This document shows, one piece after another, positions 16,638 to 26,892 of a stretch of DNA of 64,000 bases (within the stretch, counting starts at the first letter, position 1; each line of letters begins with the position of its first letter). The stretch is from Bradyrhizobium sp. WBOS07. Its GTDB lineage: Bacteria; Pseudomonadota; Alphaproteobacteria; Rhizobiales; Xanthobacteraceae. The position numbers and the translations under genes were made by a program. The stretch is taken from positions 5,537,501 through 5,601,500 of the forward strand of contig NZ_CP029008.1 of the NCBI RefSeq assembly GCF_024585165.1, read 5' to 3'. The notes under the pieces were generated by a model. That model was given only the letters and a program-made list of their open reading frames with translations, had not been told where the DNA came from and made no database searches.

Positions 16638-17420
16638 TCACTTCGATGCGACGGTCGTCCCTTCCGGCGGCAGGCTGGCCAGCAGCGCCTGCAATGTCGA
16701 CAGCGTCGAGTGGTCCGCGACGCCATCGAGCCGCGCCGGGCGGAAATGACGCTGGAAGGCCGTGACGACCTCCATGGTCGCGGCGTCGTATTTGCCTGAT
16801 AGCGGCACGCCGTAGCCGTATCTGGCGAGCGCCTGCTGCAGGCTCAGCACCTCGTCGCTGATGGTGCCGAGCATCAGGGTCTCGCCGCGCACGACAGGGG
16901 CGGGCGTGACCCAGTGACCGACGCCGGAATTGGCGAGCGAGTGCCACGGAAACTTCTCGCCGGGGTCCTTCTTGCGCGCGGGCGCGACGTCGGAATGGCC
17001 GAGCACCCGGTGGGACGGCACCTTGCGGCGGAGCATAATGCCGCGGCACAGCGCGATCACGGCGGCGATCTGGCGCAACGGAAACTCCGGATAGCCCCAG
17101 TCATGGCCGCGATTGACGATCTCGATCCCGATCGAGCAGGAGTTGATGTCGTCCTCGCCGGCCCAGGACGATACGCCGGCGTGCCAGGCGCGCTTGGTCT
17201 CGGGCACGCATTGCACGATGCGGCCGTCCTCCAGCACGACATAATGCGCCGAGACCTCGGTGCCGGCCGTGCACAACCGCGCCAGCGCGCCCTCGACATC
17301 GGGCATGCCGGTGTAGTGCAGCACGATCATATCGGGCTGCCGTCCCTTGTTGCGCTCGCCGTAATTCGGCGAAGGGATGATGTCGGAGACGATCGAGGAG
17401 TCCGGCTCGAACGTCCGCAT
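16638..17420 (-). CDS. N-acetylmuramoyl-L-alanine amidase (AmiD-like)
   Basis: Peptidoglycan amidase that cuts between MurNAc and L-Ala. From the ATG at 17420 it has 260 residues: MRTFEPDSSIVSD, then an Amidase_2 domain with the zinc ligands in MIVLHYTGM and HRVLGHSDVAPARKKDPGE, and a C-terminal PGBD-type peptidoglycan-binding segment (SLQQALARYGYGVPLSGKYD). The frame is open further upstream, but only to a TTG at 17576 and an ATG at 17504 without ribosome sites. No signal peptide is obvious, so it may be cytoplasmic and act in cell-wall recycling. Divergent from the dcw cluster. Confidence 0.88.
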   Translation of the reverse strand: MRTFEPDSSIVSDIIPSPNYGERNKGRQPDMIVLHYTGMPDVEGALARLCTAGTEVSAHYVVLEDGRIVQCVPETKRAWHAGVSSWAGEDDINSCSIGIEIVNRGHDWGYPEFPLRQIAAVIALCRGIMLRRKVPSHRVLGHSDVAPARKKDPGEKFPWHSLANSGVGHWVTPAPVVRGETLMLGTISDEVLSLQQALARYGYGVPLSGKYDAATMEVVTAFQRHFRPARLDGVADHSTLSTLQALLASLPPEGTTVASK

Positions 17421-17944
17421 GTTCGCCGCGGCCTTGGGAACCGGGAGGACGCGGTGGCGCTTCGAATCAGTTCCAGATGGTGTGGACGAACCGGACGGCG
17501 GCATGGACAACTCAGGTCGGACGCGAATGGGCCAAGCCCTTCTCTTTACTATTCCTTTACCGTCAACCGTACGCAATCGCGCGGCGCGGTTAACGCATGC
17601 ATTTTGCGGATGTGTGTGGAAGAGGCATCACCGCCGCTTCACCTTTGCGACTTGTAACGAGTCGATCAACGCTTTCTTAACGCTAAGGGCCGTTACTGAG
17701 AGATGAAGAGCCGACCCGCGTCCGGAGGCGGCCAAAGCGTATTTTGGCTCGAAATCCCATGGCTGCCCGACAAATTCCGCTGGGAACACTCGGTCTGCGG
17801 CCCGGGACGACCGGGCTCGGTAACCATGCCGGACTGGGGCTTTGTCGTGGAACCGCCGCGACGCGGAATGATTCGAGGCGTTATGGGCTTGTTCGTCCCC
17901 GATCTCGCTTGGACGTCAGGCAGGGCCTTCGGCGGGCGTGGCGC
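17421..17944. other. 524-base gap between the amidase and rsmH; probable dcw promoter region
   Basis: Both divergent transcripts must start here. A GTTAACG box lies at 17589-17595 and CTTAACGC near 17673, in a stretch lower in GC than its surroundings, which marks the likely promoter zone. A weak 81-codon ORF from 17703 ends with its TGA inside the rsmH start (ATGA); it has no recognisable similarity and poor ribosome signal. No mraZ gene is present. Confidence 0.55.
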
Positions 17945-18934
17945 ATGAGCCCGGCCCCGCACATTCCCGTTCTTGGCCGCGAGGCCATCGCCCATCTCGC
18001 TCCGCGCGATGGCGGCCTTTATGTCGACGCCACGTTTGGTGCCGGCGGCTATAGCCGTGCGATCCTGGAAGTGCCGGGAACCCGGCTCATCGCCATTGAT
18101 CGCGACCGCACGGCGATCGCGAGCGGTGCCGAGCTGGTCGAACGCTCCGCCGGCCGGCTGACCCTGGTCGAGGACCGCTTTTCCAATCTCGCCGATGTCT
18201 GCGCGGCACAGGGATTCGACACCGTGGACGGCGTCGTGATGGATGTCGGCGTCTCCTCGATGCAGCTCGACCAGGCCGGCCGCGGCTTCTCGTTCCGCCT
18301 CGACGGTCCGCTCGACATGCGGATGGGACAGTCAGGGCCGACCGCAGCCGAGGTCGTCGCGCGTGCCTCCGAAGGCGATCTCGCCGACATCATCTACCAG
18401 CTCGGCGAGGAGCGGCATTCGCGCCGCATCGCCCGCGCCATCGTGGCCGACCGGCAGGAGACGCCGTTCACGACCACGCGCGCGCTCGCCGATCTCGTCG
18501 GCAGGGTGGTGCGATCGAAGCCGGGCGACATTCACCCGGCGACGCGGACCTTTCAGGCCTTGCGCATCTTCGTCAACGAGGAGCTCGATGAGCTGCAGAT
18601 CGCGCTGGCCGCGGCCGAGCGCGTGCTCAAGCCCGGCGGCCGCCTCGTCGTGGTCTCGTTCCATTCGCTCGAAGACCGCATCGTCAAGAATTTCCTCGCC
18701 GAGCGCTCCAAGACCGGCGGCGGCTCGCGGCACCTGCCGGAGGTCGCGCAAGTTGCGCCGAGCTTCCAGCTGCTGACGCGGCGGCCCATCGTCGCCGGAG
18801 ACGACGAAGTTGCGCACAATCCGCGGGCGCGTTCCGCGAAATTGCGCGCGGCCGAACGCACCTCGGCGCCGGCGCATCAGGATGGCGAGCAATCGTCCTG
18901 GCCGAAACTCTCCGACGTGATCAGGGGAGGGTAG
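17945..18934 (+). CDS. rsmH: 16S rRNA (cytosine-1402-N4)-methyltransferase
   Basis: SAM-dependent methyltransferase (MraW) that modifies C1402 in the decoding centre of 16S rRNA. It has 329 residues from the ATG at 17945. The N-terminus [20 protein letters not shown] and [15 protein letters not shown] (SAM motif I), [20 protein letters not shown], and the C-terminal [15 protein letters not shown] are all diagnostic. The frame stays open upstream to 17744, but that part is not conserved-looking. It is the first gene of the dcw cluster; ftsL begins three bases after its stop. Confidence 0.97.
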   Translation: MSPAPHIPVLGREAIAHLAPRDGGLYVDATFGAGGYSRAILEVPGTRLIAIDRDRTAIASGAELVERSAGRLTLVEDRFSNLADVCAAQGFDTVDGVVMDVGVSSMQLDQAGRGFSFRLDGPLDMRMGQSGPTAAEVVARASEGDLADIIYQLGEERHSRRIARAIVADRQETPFTTTRALADLVGRVVRSKPGDIHPATRTFQALRIFVNEELDELQIALAAAERVLKPGGRLVVVSFHSLEDRIVKNFLAERSKTGGGSRHLPEVAQVAPSFQLLTRRPIVAGDDEVAHNPRARSAKLRAAERTSAPAHQDGEQSSWPKLSDVIRGG

Positions 18935-18937
18935 CGC

Positions 18938-19330
18938 ATGCGCATCATCCACCTCATCGTCATCGGCGCGCTGATCTTCGCGGCGGCCTATGTCTACCGG
19001 ATCAAGATGGACTCCACCGCGCGCACCGAGAAGGTGCTGCGGTTGCATGCGGAGATCCGCGAGCAGCGCGACGCGATCGCGGCGCTGCGGTCCGAGTGGG
19101 CCAAGCTCGATGCGCCGCATCGGCTGCAAGGGCTGTCCGACCGGCATCTGCAGCTCAGGCCGGTCAACGGCACGCAATATGATTCGCTGAAGAACCTGCC
19201 GGAGCGTCCGCCGCGGATGTTCAGGCCGGGCGAGCCCGATCCGATCGGCGCCATGCTCAACACCATCGAAGCCGCCAGCGATCCCGACAATGTGACGGGC
19301 TCCGTGCCTCAGCCCGAGGACAAGCAATGA
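18938..19330 (+). CDS. ftsL: Cell division protein FtsL
   Basis: Bitopic divisome protein of 130 residues. A short N-terminus leads straight into one membrane segment (IIHLIVIGALIFAAAYVYRI), then a periplasmic coiled coil with leucine-rich heptads (EKVLRLHAEIREQRDAIAAL). The Pro-rich C-terminal tail is typical of alphaproteobacterial versions. FtsL recruits and activates FtsW-FtsI with FtsB and FtsQ. AGGGGAGG sits before the ATG, and the stop overlaps the ftsI start by ATGA. Confidence 0.93.
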   Translation: MRIIHLIVIGALIFAAAYVYRIKMDSTARTEKVLRLHAEIREQRDAIAALRSEWAKLDAPHRLQGLSDRHLQLRPVNGTQYDSLKNLPERPPRMFRPGEPDPIGAMLNTIEAASDPDNVTGSVPQPEDKQ

Positions 19331-21069
19331 GCGCTGTGACTCCGGCCAAGCCTGCAGAACCCTGGCGGCAGCGTCTGATCCGCAGCCTGCTGTACGGGCG
19401 CAACGTCGACCGCGCCGTAAAGGCGCGCGCACGTGTCGGTCTCGCCATGCTCGCCTTCGCCTTGGTCTACGCCCTGATCGGCGGCCGGCTCGTGATGTTC
19501 GCGATCGGCGCCGACGCCCACAGTGCGCGTCGCGCGGCCTCGCAGGAGGTGGTTGCGACCGCGCGGCCCGACATCGTCGACCGCAACGGCGCGATCCTCG
19601 CGACCGACGTCAAGACGGCAAGCCTGTTCGGCGAGCCGCGCCGCATCATCGACAAGGACGAGGCGATCGAGCTTCTCACCGCGACCGTGCCCGACCTCGA
19701 CGAGGCCGAGGTGCGCGAACGCCTGAGGACGCGCAAGGGCTTCGTCTGGCTCAAGCGCGAGGTCACGGCGCAGCAGCAGCAGGCGATTCACAAGCTCGGC
19801 ATTCCCGGCATCGGCTTCCTGCGCGAGAACAAGCGCGTCTATCCGACCGGCAACGAGGTCGCCCACCTCATCGGCCTCGTCAACATCGACAACCAGGGCA
19901 TCGCCGGCATGGAGAAGTGGCTCGACAATCAGGGCCTTGCCGATCTCCATCGCGCCGGATTCGCCACCGACCGGCTGCAGAAGCCGATCGAACTCTCGGT
20001 CGATCTGCGCGTCGAGCACGCGCTGCGCGACGAGCTGCTGAAGGCCAAGGACAAGTTCCACGCCAAGGCCGCTTCCGGCCTCGTCTCCAACGTCAAGACC
20101 GGCGAGATCGTCGCGATGGTGTCGCTGCCGGATTTCGATCCCAACAATCCGAAGGAAGCGCACGATCCCGACCGCATCAACCGCCTGACCACCGGCGTCT
20201 ACGAGATGGGCTCGACCTTCAAGGCGTTCACGCTGGCGATGGGGCTGGATTCCGGTAAGATCAATCTGAACTCGATGTGGGACGCGCGCGGCAACCTGCA
20301 CTACGGCAAGTTCACCATCCACGACAGCCATCCGCTCGGGCGCTTCATCAACACCAAGGAAGTGTTCACCTATTCCTCCAACATCGGCGCGGCACGGATT
20401 GCGCTCAACCAGGGCGTCGAGGCGCACAAGGCCTTCCTCACCAAGCTGGGACAGACGACCCGGCTGCGCACCGAGCTGCCGGAAAGCGCGGCGCCGCTGG
20501 TGCCGCGACGCTGGGGGGAACTGAACACCGTCACCATCGCGTTCGGCCAGGGCATGTCGGTGGCGCCGCTCCAGGCGGTGATGGGCATCAACGCGCTGGT
20601 GAACGGCGGCCATTTGATTCCGCCGACCTTCATGAAGCGCAGCGAATCCGAAGCCGCGGCGCTGGCCAAGCGCGTGATCAAGCAGGACACCAGCGACAAG
20701 ATGCGGTTCCTGATGCGGCTCAATGCCGAAGTCGGCTCGGCAAGAAAGGCGGACGTCAAGGGCTATTATGTCGGCGGCAAGACCGGCACGTCCGAGAAGG
20801 TCATCAACGGCCGCTACGCCAAGAAGCGCGTGCTCAACTCGTTCACCGCCATCCTGCCCTGCGACGATCCCAAATATCACGTCCTGATCATGCTGGACGA
20901 GCCGCAGGCGTTGCCCGAGACGCATGGTTTCATCACTTCGGGATGGAACGCGGTGCCGACCGGCGGCAAGGTGATCGAGCGGATCGCGCCGCTTCTGGGC
21001 GTCGAGCCGCGGTTCGACCTGCCGCCTGCGGAGCGCCTTATTCTTGCAGCATCCAGGACAACCCAGTAA
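19327..21069 (+). CDS. ftsI: Peptidoglycan transpeptidase FtsI (PBP3)
   Basis: Septal class B penicillin-binding protein of 580 residues. A cytoplasmic N-terminus of about 40 residues and one membrane helix ([20 protein letters not shown]) precede the pedestal domain. The transpeptidase motifs are SxxK at Ser296 (GSTFKAF), SSN at 350-352, and KTGTS at 485-489. It cross-links septal glycan made by FtsW. Overlaps ftsL by ATGA; murE follows after 83 bases. Confidence 0.97.
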   Translation: MSAVTPAKPAEPWRQRLIRSLLYGRNVDRAVKARARVGLAMLAFALVYALIGGRLVMFAIGADAHSARRAASQEVVATARPDIVDRNGAILATDVKTASLFGEPRRIIDKDEAIELLTATVPDLDEAEVRERLRTRKGFVWLKREVTAQQQQAIHKLGIPGIGFLRENKRVYPTGNEVAHLIGLVNIDNQGIAGMEKWLDNQGLADLHRAGFATDRLQKPIELSVDLRVEHALRDELLKAKDKFHAKAASGLVSNVKTGEIVAMVSLPDFDPNNPKEAHDPDRINRLTTGVYEMGSTFKAFTLAMGLDSGKINLNSMWDARGNLHYGKFTIHDSHPLGRFINTKEVFTYSSNIGAARIALNQGVEAHKAFLTKLGQTTRLRTELPESAAPLVPRRWGELNTVTIAFGQGMSVAPLQAVMGINALVNGGHLIPPTFMKRSESEAAALAKRVIKQDTSDKMRFLMRLNAEVGSARKADVKGYYVGGKTGTSEKVINGRYAKKRVLNSFTAILPCDDPKYHVLIMLDEPQALPETHGFITSGWNAVPTGGKVIERIAPLLGVEPRFDLPPAERLILAASRTTQ

Positions 21070-21152
21070 TCAACGGGTAGGCTTTTCGCCGCGGCTGAGT
21101 CGGGATTTTTCCAGGATTCGGCTTTCCGGCAGGGCATGTCGACTGGAAGACC

Positions 21153-22625
21153 ATGAAGCTGCGCGACCTCCTGGGTCAGGATATTTTGGGCAATGACGCC
21201 GCCATCGAGCCCGCTGCCGCCGCGCTCGAGGTGACCGGCCTTGCGCTCGACAGCCGCGCGGTCAAACCGGGTGATGTCTTCTTCGCGCTGGCGGGCAGCA
21301 AGACCGACGGTGCACGCTTCATCGATGCTGCGGTTGCCGCGGGCGCCGTGGCTGTGGTCGGTGACCATGCGCCGGTCGCGGGCAGGGTGCCGTTCGTCAC
21401 CGTGGCCAATCCGCGCCGCGCGCTGGCGCTGGCCGCTGCCAACTTCTTCCCCGCCCAGCCGGCGACCATCGCGGCGGTGACCGGCACCAGCGGCAAGACC
21501 TCGGTCGCAGCCTTCACGCGCCAGATCTGGGAGCGGCTGGGGCATGCCGCCGCCAGCATCGGCACCATCGGCCTCGTCTCGCCCAAGCGCACCATCTACG
21601 GCTCGCTGACGACGCCGGATCCGATCGCGCTGCACCGGCAGATCGACGAGATCGCGCGCGAGGGCGTCACGCATCTCGCCTTCGAGGCGTCGTCGCACGG
21701 GCTTGATCAGTACCGGCTCGACGGCGTGCGCGTCTCCGCCGCTGGCTTCACCAATCTGTCGCGCGACCACATGGATTACCATCCGACCGTCGCGCATTAT
21801 CTCGCGGCGAAGCTCCGCCTGTTCCGCGAGCTGGTGCCGCCCGGCGGCGCGGCGGTGGTCTCTGCCGATCATGATTGCTCGGCAGAGGCGATCGATGCAG
21901 CGAAGGCGCGCGGCCTGCGCGTGATGGCGGTCGGCCGCAACGGCGACGGGGCGGGCGAGGGCATCCGTCTCACTGAAGCCGTGGTCGAAGGCTTCTCGCA
22001 ACGGCTGACGCTCGAACATCGCGGCAAGCGCCATGGGATCCGGCTGCCGCTGGTCGGCGAATTCCAGATCGAGAACGCCCTGGTGTCGGCCGGTTTTGCG
22101 ATCGGCACCGGCAGCGATGCAGCCGACGTGTTCGCAAGCCTGGAGCATCTCGAAGGCGCCAAGGGCCGGCTCGAACGCGTCGGCGAGCGCAACGGCGCGC
22201 CGATCTTCGTCGACTATGCGCACAAGCCCGATGCGCTGGCGAAGGCGCTGCAGGCGCTGCGGCCCTATGCCAAGCGCCGGCTGGTCGTCGTGTTCGGCGC
22301 GGGCGGCGACCGCGATGCCGGCAAGCGTCCGATCATGGGCGAGATCGCGGCCGAGAATGCCGACGGCATCATCGTCACCGACGACAATCCGCGCAGCGAG
22401 AAGCCGGAGGCGATCCGCGCCGCGATCCTCGCCACCGCCAAGGGCGCCCGCGAGATCGGCGACCGCGCTGCCGCGATCGGCGCCGCGATCGAGGAATTGC
22501 AGGAGGGCGATGCGCTGCTCATCGCCGGCAAGGGCCACGAGACCGGGCAGATCGTCGGCGGAGAGGTCTTGCCCTTCAGTGATCACGAGGCGGTCGCCGC
22601 CGCATTAGCGTCGAGGATTGCATGA
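21153..22625 (+). CDS. murE: UDP-MurNAc-L-Ala-D-Glu:meso-DAP ligase
   Basis: Cytoplasmic Mur ligase of 490 residues adding meso-diaminopimelate. The ATP-binding loop [11 protein letters not shown] starts at Gly111, the carbamoylated-Lys/phosphate region is in [12 protein letters not shown], and DNPR at 411-414 is the motif that selects meso-DAP over lysine. The stop overlaps the murF start by ATGA, indicating translational coupling. GGAAG precedes the ATG. Confidence 0.97.
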   Translation: MKLRDLLGQDILGNDAAIEPAAAALEVTGLALDSRAVKPGDVFFALAGSKTDGARFIDAAVAAGAVAVVGDHAPVAGRVPFVTVANPRRALALAAANFFPAQPATIAAVTGTSGKTSVAAFTRQIWERLGHAAASIGTIGLVSPKRTIYGSLTTPDPIALHRQIDEIAREGVTHLAFEASSHGLDQYRLDGVRVSAAGFTNLSRDHMDYHPTVAHYLAAKLRLFRELVPPGGAAVVSADHDCSAEAIDAAKARGLRVMAVGRNGDGAGEGIRLTEAVVEGFSQRLTLEHRGKRHGIRLPLVGEFQIENALVSAGFAIGTGSDAADVFASLEHLEGAKGRLERVGERNGAPIFVDYAHKPDALAKALQALRPYAKRRLVVVFGAGGDRDAGKRPIMGEIAAENADGIIVTDDNPRSEKPEAIRAAILATAKGAREIGDRAAAIGAAIEELQEGDALLIAGKGHETGQIVGGEVLPFSDHEAVAAALASRIA

Positions 22626-24001
22626 GCGCGCCGATATGGACGATTGCCGAAGTGGCGCGCGCGCTGGGCGCGGACGGATCGTTCCCGGACACCCCGATCG
22701 ATTTCGTCACCCAGGACAGCCGCCTGGTGAAACCGGGCAGCCTGTTCGTGGCGCTGAGCGGCACGCCGAGCGGCGGTTTCGTCTCGGCCTTCGCCAGCGC
22801 GCGTGACGGCTGGGAATTCGCCGACAAGGCGGAGGCTTCAGGCGCGGTCGCCATGATCGTGCCGCACCAGATCGCGGGCATCAGCATTCCCCAGATCGTC
22901 GTCAAGGACACGCTGATCGACGGCCTCTGGGCTCTCGCACGCGCTGGGCGCGCGCGTTTCAAGGGGCCGGTGATCGGGCTCACCGGCAGCGCGGGCAAGA
23001 CCAGCACCAAGGAGTTTCTGGCGGCCTATCCGAACGCCTATGCCAGCCCTTCGAGCTTCAACAATTTCTGGGGCGTGCCGCTGACGCTGTGCAACGCGCG
23101 GCCCAACGCCAGCCTCTGGGTCGTCGAGATGGGCATGAACCAGAAAGGCGAGATCGCGCGGCTGAGCGAATTGACGCGGCCGACGGTGGCGCTGGTCGTC
23201 AACGTCCAGCCCGTGCATCTGGAAAAGCTCGGCTCGCTCGAAGCTATCAGGCACGAGAAAGTCTCGATCGCGCTCGGTCTGCCCGAGGACGGCGTGCTGG
23301 TGCTGCCTGCGGGACTCAAGGCCTCCGAATGGAAAGGCAAGGTCGTGCGCTTCGGCGAGCACGCCGAGGTGCATGAGGTCGCGCACGCGCCGCATGGCGA
23401 GAGCTGGCAGGTCGTGGCCATGATCGGCAAGAAGGAGATCGCCTTCAGCCTGACGCCGGGCGCGCCGCATCGCGTGCAGAATGCGCTGGCCGCGCTCGCC
23501 GCGATCCGCGCGGCCCATCTCGATCCGGCGACGCTCGCGATCAAGCTCGACCGTGTCGGCATCATGACCGGCCGCGGCGTCGAGCAGGCGGTCGGCGGCA
23601 TCACCGTGATCGACGACAGCTTCAACGGCAATCCGGCCAGCGTTGCTGCCGCGCTGCAGAGCCTGCAGGCCCGCCACATGAGCGGCGGCCGCCGCATTGC
23701 GGTCCTTGGCGACATGCTGGAGCTCGGCGAAGACGCGCCAGGCTACCACACCGCCCTTGCCAAGCACCTCGACGGGATCGACGGGGTCTACTGCGTCGGC
23801 CCCCTGATGCGCCACCTCTACGATGTGCTGCCGTCAGGCAAGCGCCTCGGCTGGCACGATGATCCCGCCACGCTGAAGCCGGGCGAGGTCGCAAATCTGC
23901 TGCAGGCAGGCGATGTCGTGGTTGTCAAGGGCAGCAAGAAGATGTTCTGGGTCAACAAGTTTGTGCCCGGCCTGGTGGCCGCCTTGCAGGCGAAGGCGTA
24001 A
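22622..24001 (+). CDS. murF: UDP-MurNAc-tripeptide--D-Ala-D-Ala ligase
   Basis: Adds D-Ala-D-Ala, made by Ddl, to the UDP-MurNAc-tripeptide. It has 459 residues, with the ATP loop GLTGSAGKTSTKEF around 122-128, the core WVVEMGMNQKGEIARL, and the C-terminal DDSFNGNPASVAAALQ and ILGDMLELGE-like segment (AVLGDMLELGEDAPGYH). Starts inside the murE stop. A 165-base gap without evident features separates it from mraY. Confidence 0.97.
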   Translation: MSAPIWTIAEVARALGADGSFPDTPIDFVTQDSRLVKPGSLFVALSGTPSGGFVSAFASARDGWEFADKAEASGAVAMIVPHQIAGISIPQIVVKDTLIDGLWALARAGRARFKGPVIGLTGSAGKTSTKEFLAAYPNAYASPSSFNNFWGVPLTLCNARPNASLWVVEMGMNQKGEIARLSELTRPTVALVVNVQPVHLEKLGSLEAIRHEKVSIALGLPEDGVLVLPAGLKASEWKGKVVRFGEHAEVHEVAHAPHGESWQVVAMIGKKEIAFSLTPGAPHRVQNALAALAAIRAAHLDPATLAIKLDRVGIMTGRGVEQAVGGITVIDDSFNGNPASVAAALQSLQARHMSGGRRIAVLGDMLELGEDAPGYHTALAKHLDGIDGVYCVGPLMRHLYDVLPSGKRLGWHDDPATLKPGEVANLLQAGDVVVVKGSKKMFWVNKFVPGLVAALQAKA

Positions 24002-24166
24002 ACTGCTTGGAAGGCGCCGTTCCCGAATCCCACCCTTTGCGGCGCGAAGCGATCCGGTTTCCCTGGGGGCGCGCGACCCATGATGAAGACAGCGAATGCG
24101 CGTGAGGCACGTTCAAGCCAATACCCAGGCCAAGACCGCGTGCATTGGCGCCATAGGACCGACTGA

Positions 24167-25270
24167 ATGTTTTACTGGCTGATCGAGCTCTCCAACACAT
24201 TTCCGGGCTTCGGTGCCGTCCGCACCTTCCTGAACGTCTTCCGCTACATCACCTTCCGCACTGGCGGTGCGGTGGTCACCGGCGCGCTGTTCGTGTTCCT
24301 GTTCGGGCCCTGGATCATCGACCATCTGCGCATCCGCCAGGGCAAGGGTCAGCCGATCCGGACCGACGGTCCGCAATCGCATCTCGCCAAGAAGGGCACG
24401 CCGACGATGGGCGGGCTGATGATCCTGTCCGGCCTCACGGTCGGCACCGTGCTGTGGGCCAATCCGCTCAACCCCTATGTCTGGATCGTGCTGGCGGTGA
24501 CGCTCGGCTTCGGCTTCGTCGGCTTCTATGACGATTACCTCAAGGTGACCAAGCAGACCACGACCGGGTTCGGCAGCAAGCTGCGCCTCCTGATCGAGGC
24601 GGCGATCGCGCTGGTGGCCTGCTACGCGCTGGTGCGGCTGAACCGCGACCCCGCCTCGACCGCGCTGACGATTCCTTTCCTGAAGGACACCGTGCTGCAT
24701 TTCGGCTGGTTCTTCGTCATCTTCGGCGCCTTCGTCATCGTCGGTTCCGGCAACGCGGTGAACCTCACCGACGGTCTCGATGGCCTCGCCATCGTGCCGG
24801 TGATGATCGCGACCGCGAGCTTTGCGATGATCGCCTATCTCGCCGGCAACGCGGTGTTCGCCGAATATCTCCAGATCAAATATGTCGCCGGCACCGGCGA
24901 GCTCGCGGTGCTCTGCGGCGCGCTATTGGGTGCCGGCCTCGGTTTTCTCTGGTTCAATGCTCCACCAGCTTCGATCTTCATGGGCGACACCGGCTCGCTC
25001 GCGCTCGGCGGCATGCTCGGCGCCATCGCGGTCGCGGTGAAGCACGAAATCGTGCTCGCGGTGATCGGCGGATTGTTCGTGCTGGAGGCGGTCTCGGTCA
25101 TCGTGCAGGTGGTGTCTTTCAAGCTTACTGGCAAGCGCATCTTCAAGATGGCGCCGATCCACCACCATTTCGAGCAGCTCGGCTGGACCGAGCCGCAGAT
25201 CGTGATCCGGTTCTGGATCATCTCGGTGATGCTGGCGCTCGCCGGGCTGTCGACGCTGAAGCTGCGGTGA
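24167..25270 (+). CDS. mraY: Phospho-MurNAc-pentapeptide translocase (lipid I synthase)
   Basis: Polytopic inner-membrane enzyme of 367 residues that transfers phospho-MurNAc-pentapeptide to undecaprenyl phosphate. Diagnostic blocks are [31 protein letters not shown] with the Mg-binding Asp pair, [13 protein letters not shown], and [13 protein letters not shown] with the HHH motif near the C-terminus. About ten membrane segments. Lies between murF and murD as in most alphaproteobacteria; murD follows after seven bases. Confidence 0.97.
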   Translation: MFYWLIELSNTFPGFGAVRTFLNVFRYITFRTGGAVVTGALFVFLFGPWIIDHLRIRQGKGQPIRTDGPQSHLAKKGTPTMGGLMILSGLTVGTVLWANPLNPYVWIVLAVTLGFGFVGFYDDYLKVTKQTTTGFGSKLRLLIEAAIALVACYALVRLNRDPASTALTIPFLKDTVLHFGWFFVIFGAFVIVGSGNAVNLTDGLDGLAIVPVMIATASFAMIAYLAGNAVFAEYLQIKYVAGTGELAVLCGALLGAGLGFLWFNAPPASIFMGDTGSLALGGMLGAIAVAVKHEIVLAVIGGLFVLEAVSVIVQVVSFKLTGKRIFKMAPIHHHFEQLGWTEPQIVIRFWIISVMLALAGLSTLKLR

Positions 25271-25277
25271 TCGATCG

Positions 25278-26678
25278 ATGATCCCCGTCACCTCCTTTGC
25301 CGGCAAGACCGTCGCGGTGTTTGGCCTCGGCGGGTCGGGGCTTGCCTCCTGCCACGCGCTGAAGGCGGGAGGCGCCGAGGTGATCGCGGCCGACGACAAT
25401 GCCGAGAACGTCGCCAAGGCCGCGCAGGCCGGCTTCATCACTGCCGATCTGCGCAGCGTGTTCTGGGCGAATTTCGCGGCCCTCGTGCTCGCGCCCGGGG
25501 TGCCGCTGACCCATCCGGTGCCGCATTGGAGCGTGTTGAAGGCGCGCGAGGCCGGCTGTGAGGTGATCGGCGACATCGAGCTGTTCTGCCGTGAGCGGCG
25601 GCGACACGCGCCGGATGCGCCGTTCGTCGCCATCACCGGCACCAACGGCAAGTCGACCACGACGGCGCTGATCGCGCATCTCACCAAGGTCGCCGGTTAC
25701 GACACCCAGATGGGCGGCAATATCGGCACCGCGATCCTGTCGCTGGAGCCGCCGCGCATGGGCCGCGTCCACGTCATCGAGATGTCGTCCTACCAGATCG
25801 ACCTCACGCCCTCGCTCGATCCCTCCGTCGGCATCCTGCTCAATGTCAGCGAGGACCATATCGATCGTCACGGCACCATCGAACATTATGCCGCCGTGAA
25901 GGAACGCCTCGTTGCCGGCGTGCAGGACGGCGGCACCGCGATCGTCGGCGTCGACGACGGCTTCTGCCGCGACATCGCCGACCGGCTCGACCGCGTCGGC
26001 AAGAACGTGGTGCGTATCTCCGTCAAGAACCCGCTGGCGAGCGGCATCTATGTCGAGCATGGCGACATCGTGCGTTCTTCGGGCGGTGCCCGCAGCGAAG
26101 TGGCCGCGCTGGGCGGCATCGGCTCGCTGCGCGGCCAGCACAACGCGCAGAACGCGGCCTGTGCCGCCGCCGCCGCGCTCGCGATGGACATCAGCCTGGA
26201 GGTGCTGCAGAACGGCCTGCGCAGCTTTCCCGGCCTTGCGCACCGCATGGAGCAGGTCGGCCGCCGCGGCAACGTGCTGTTCGTCAACGATTCCAAGGGC
26301 ACCAATGCGGACGCAACCGCGCATGCGCTGTCGTCGTTTTCGGAGATCTTCTGGATCGCCGGCGGCAAGCCCAAGGCCGGCGGGATCACTGGCCTGACCG
26401 GTTTCTTCCCGCGTATCCGAAAAGCCTATCTGATCGGCGAGGCCGCGCAGGAGTTCTCGGGAACGCTGGGCACGCAGGTGTCGCACGAGATCAGCCAGAC
26501 GCTCGACGTCGCCGTCGAGCATGCCGCGCGCGATGCGGATGCCGCAGGCCTCACCGACGCCGTCGTGCTGCTGTCCCCCGCCTGCGCCTCCTTCGACCAG
26601 TACCGCAACTTCGAGATCCGCGGCACCAAGTTCCGCGAGCTGGTGCAGGCGCTGCCGGGGGTGAAGCCGGTGGTGTGA
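25278..26678 (+). CDS. murD: UDP-MurNAc-L-alanine--D-glutamate ligase
   Basis: Mur ligase of 466 residues that adds D-Glu to UDP-MurNAc-L-Ala. The N-terminal nucleotide-binding part has [19 protein letters not shown]; the ATP loop [12 protein letters not shown] starts at Gly121; [20 protein letters not shown] and [16 protein letters not shown] are the middle and C-terminal signatures; [19 protein letters not shown] closes the family pattern. Seven bases after mraY. A family E palindromic repeat separates it from ftsW. Confidence 0.97.
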   Translation: MIPVTSFAGKTVAVFGLGGSGLASCHALKAGGAEVIAADDNAENVAKAAQAGFITADLRSVFWANFAALVLAPGVPLTHPVPHWSVLKAREAGCEVIGDIELFCRERRRHAPDAPFVAITGTNGKSTTTALIAHLTKVAGYDTQMGGNIGTAILSLEPPRMGRVHVIEMSSYQIDLTPSLDPSVGILLNVSEDHIDRHGTIEHYAAVKERLVAGVQDGGTAIVGVDDGFCRDIADRLDRVGKNVVRISVKNPLASGIYVEHGDIVRSSGGARSEVAALGGIGSLRGQHNAQNAACAAAAALAMDISLEVLQNGLRSFPGLAHRMEQVGRRGNVLFVNDSKGTNADATAHALSSFSEIFWIAGGKPKAGGITGLTGFFPRIRKAYLIGEAAQEFSGTLGTQVSHEISQTLDVAVEHAARDADAAGLTDAVVLLSPACASFDQYRNFEIRGTKFRELVQALPGVKPVV

Positions 26679-26683
26679 GGCGG

Positions 26684-26806
26684 TCTCGTGTCCCGGACGC
26701 GGCGCGGCATGAAGTGACGCTCCGCAGAGCCGGGACCAGAAAGCTCGCTGGGCCCCGGCTCTGCAGCGCACCGCAAAAGGCGCTGCGCTGCGTCCGGGGC
26801 ACGAGA
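26684..26806. repeat. Palindromic intergenic repeat, family E (copy 1)
   Basis: Outer arms TCTCGTGTCCCGGACGC and GCGTCCGGGGCACGAGA, with inner segments CGCAGAGCCGGGACCAG and GGCCCCGGCTCTGCAGCGCACCG. It folds as one long hairpin. Other copies lie at 41613-41722 and, more diverged, 60625-60785. It starts six bases after the murD stop, inside the dcw cluster. Confidence 0.88.
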
Positions 26807-26892
26807 CTCTTCAAAACTTGAACAAGCTATTAACCCTTCGGTAACCAACCTCGGCGACCAATGGACGGACCTCCGTCCGAAAGCGGCCGCCC

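Noticed and set aside
16154..16799. Open frames across 16.15-16.80 kb, on both strands
   Set aside because: They lie on the RNase P RNA gene; the RNA core sequence and P1 helix account for the region.
17744..17944. N-terminal extension of rsmH
   Set aside because: The frame is open, but the extension is unlike any RsmH, and the protein starts naturally at [14 protein letters not shown].
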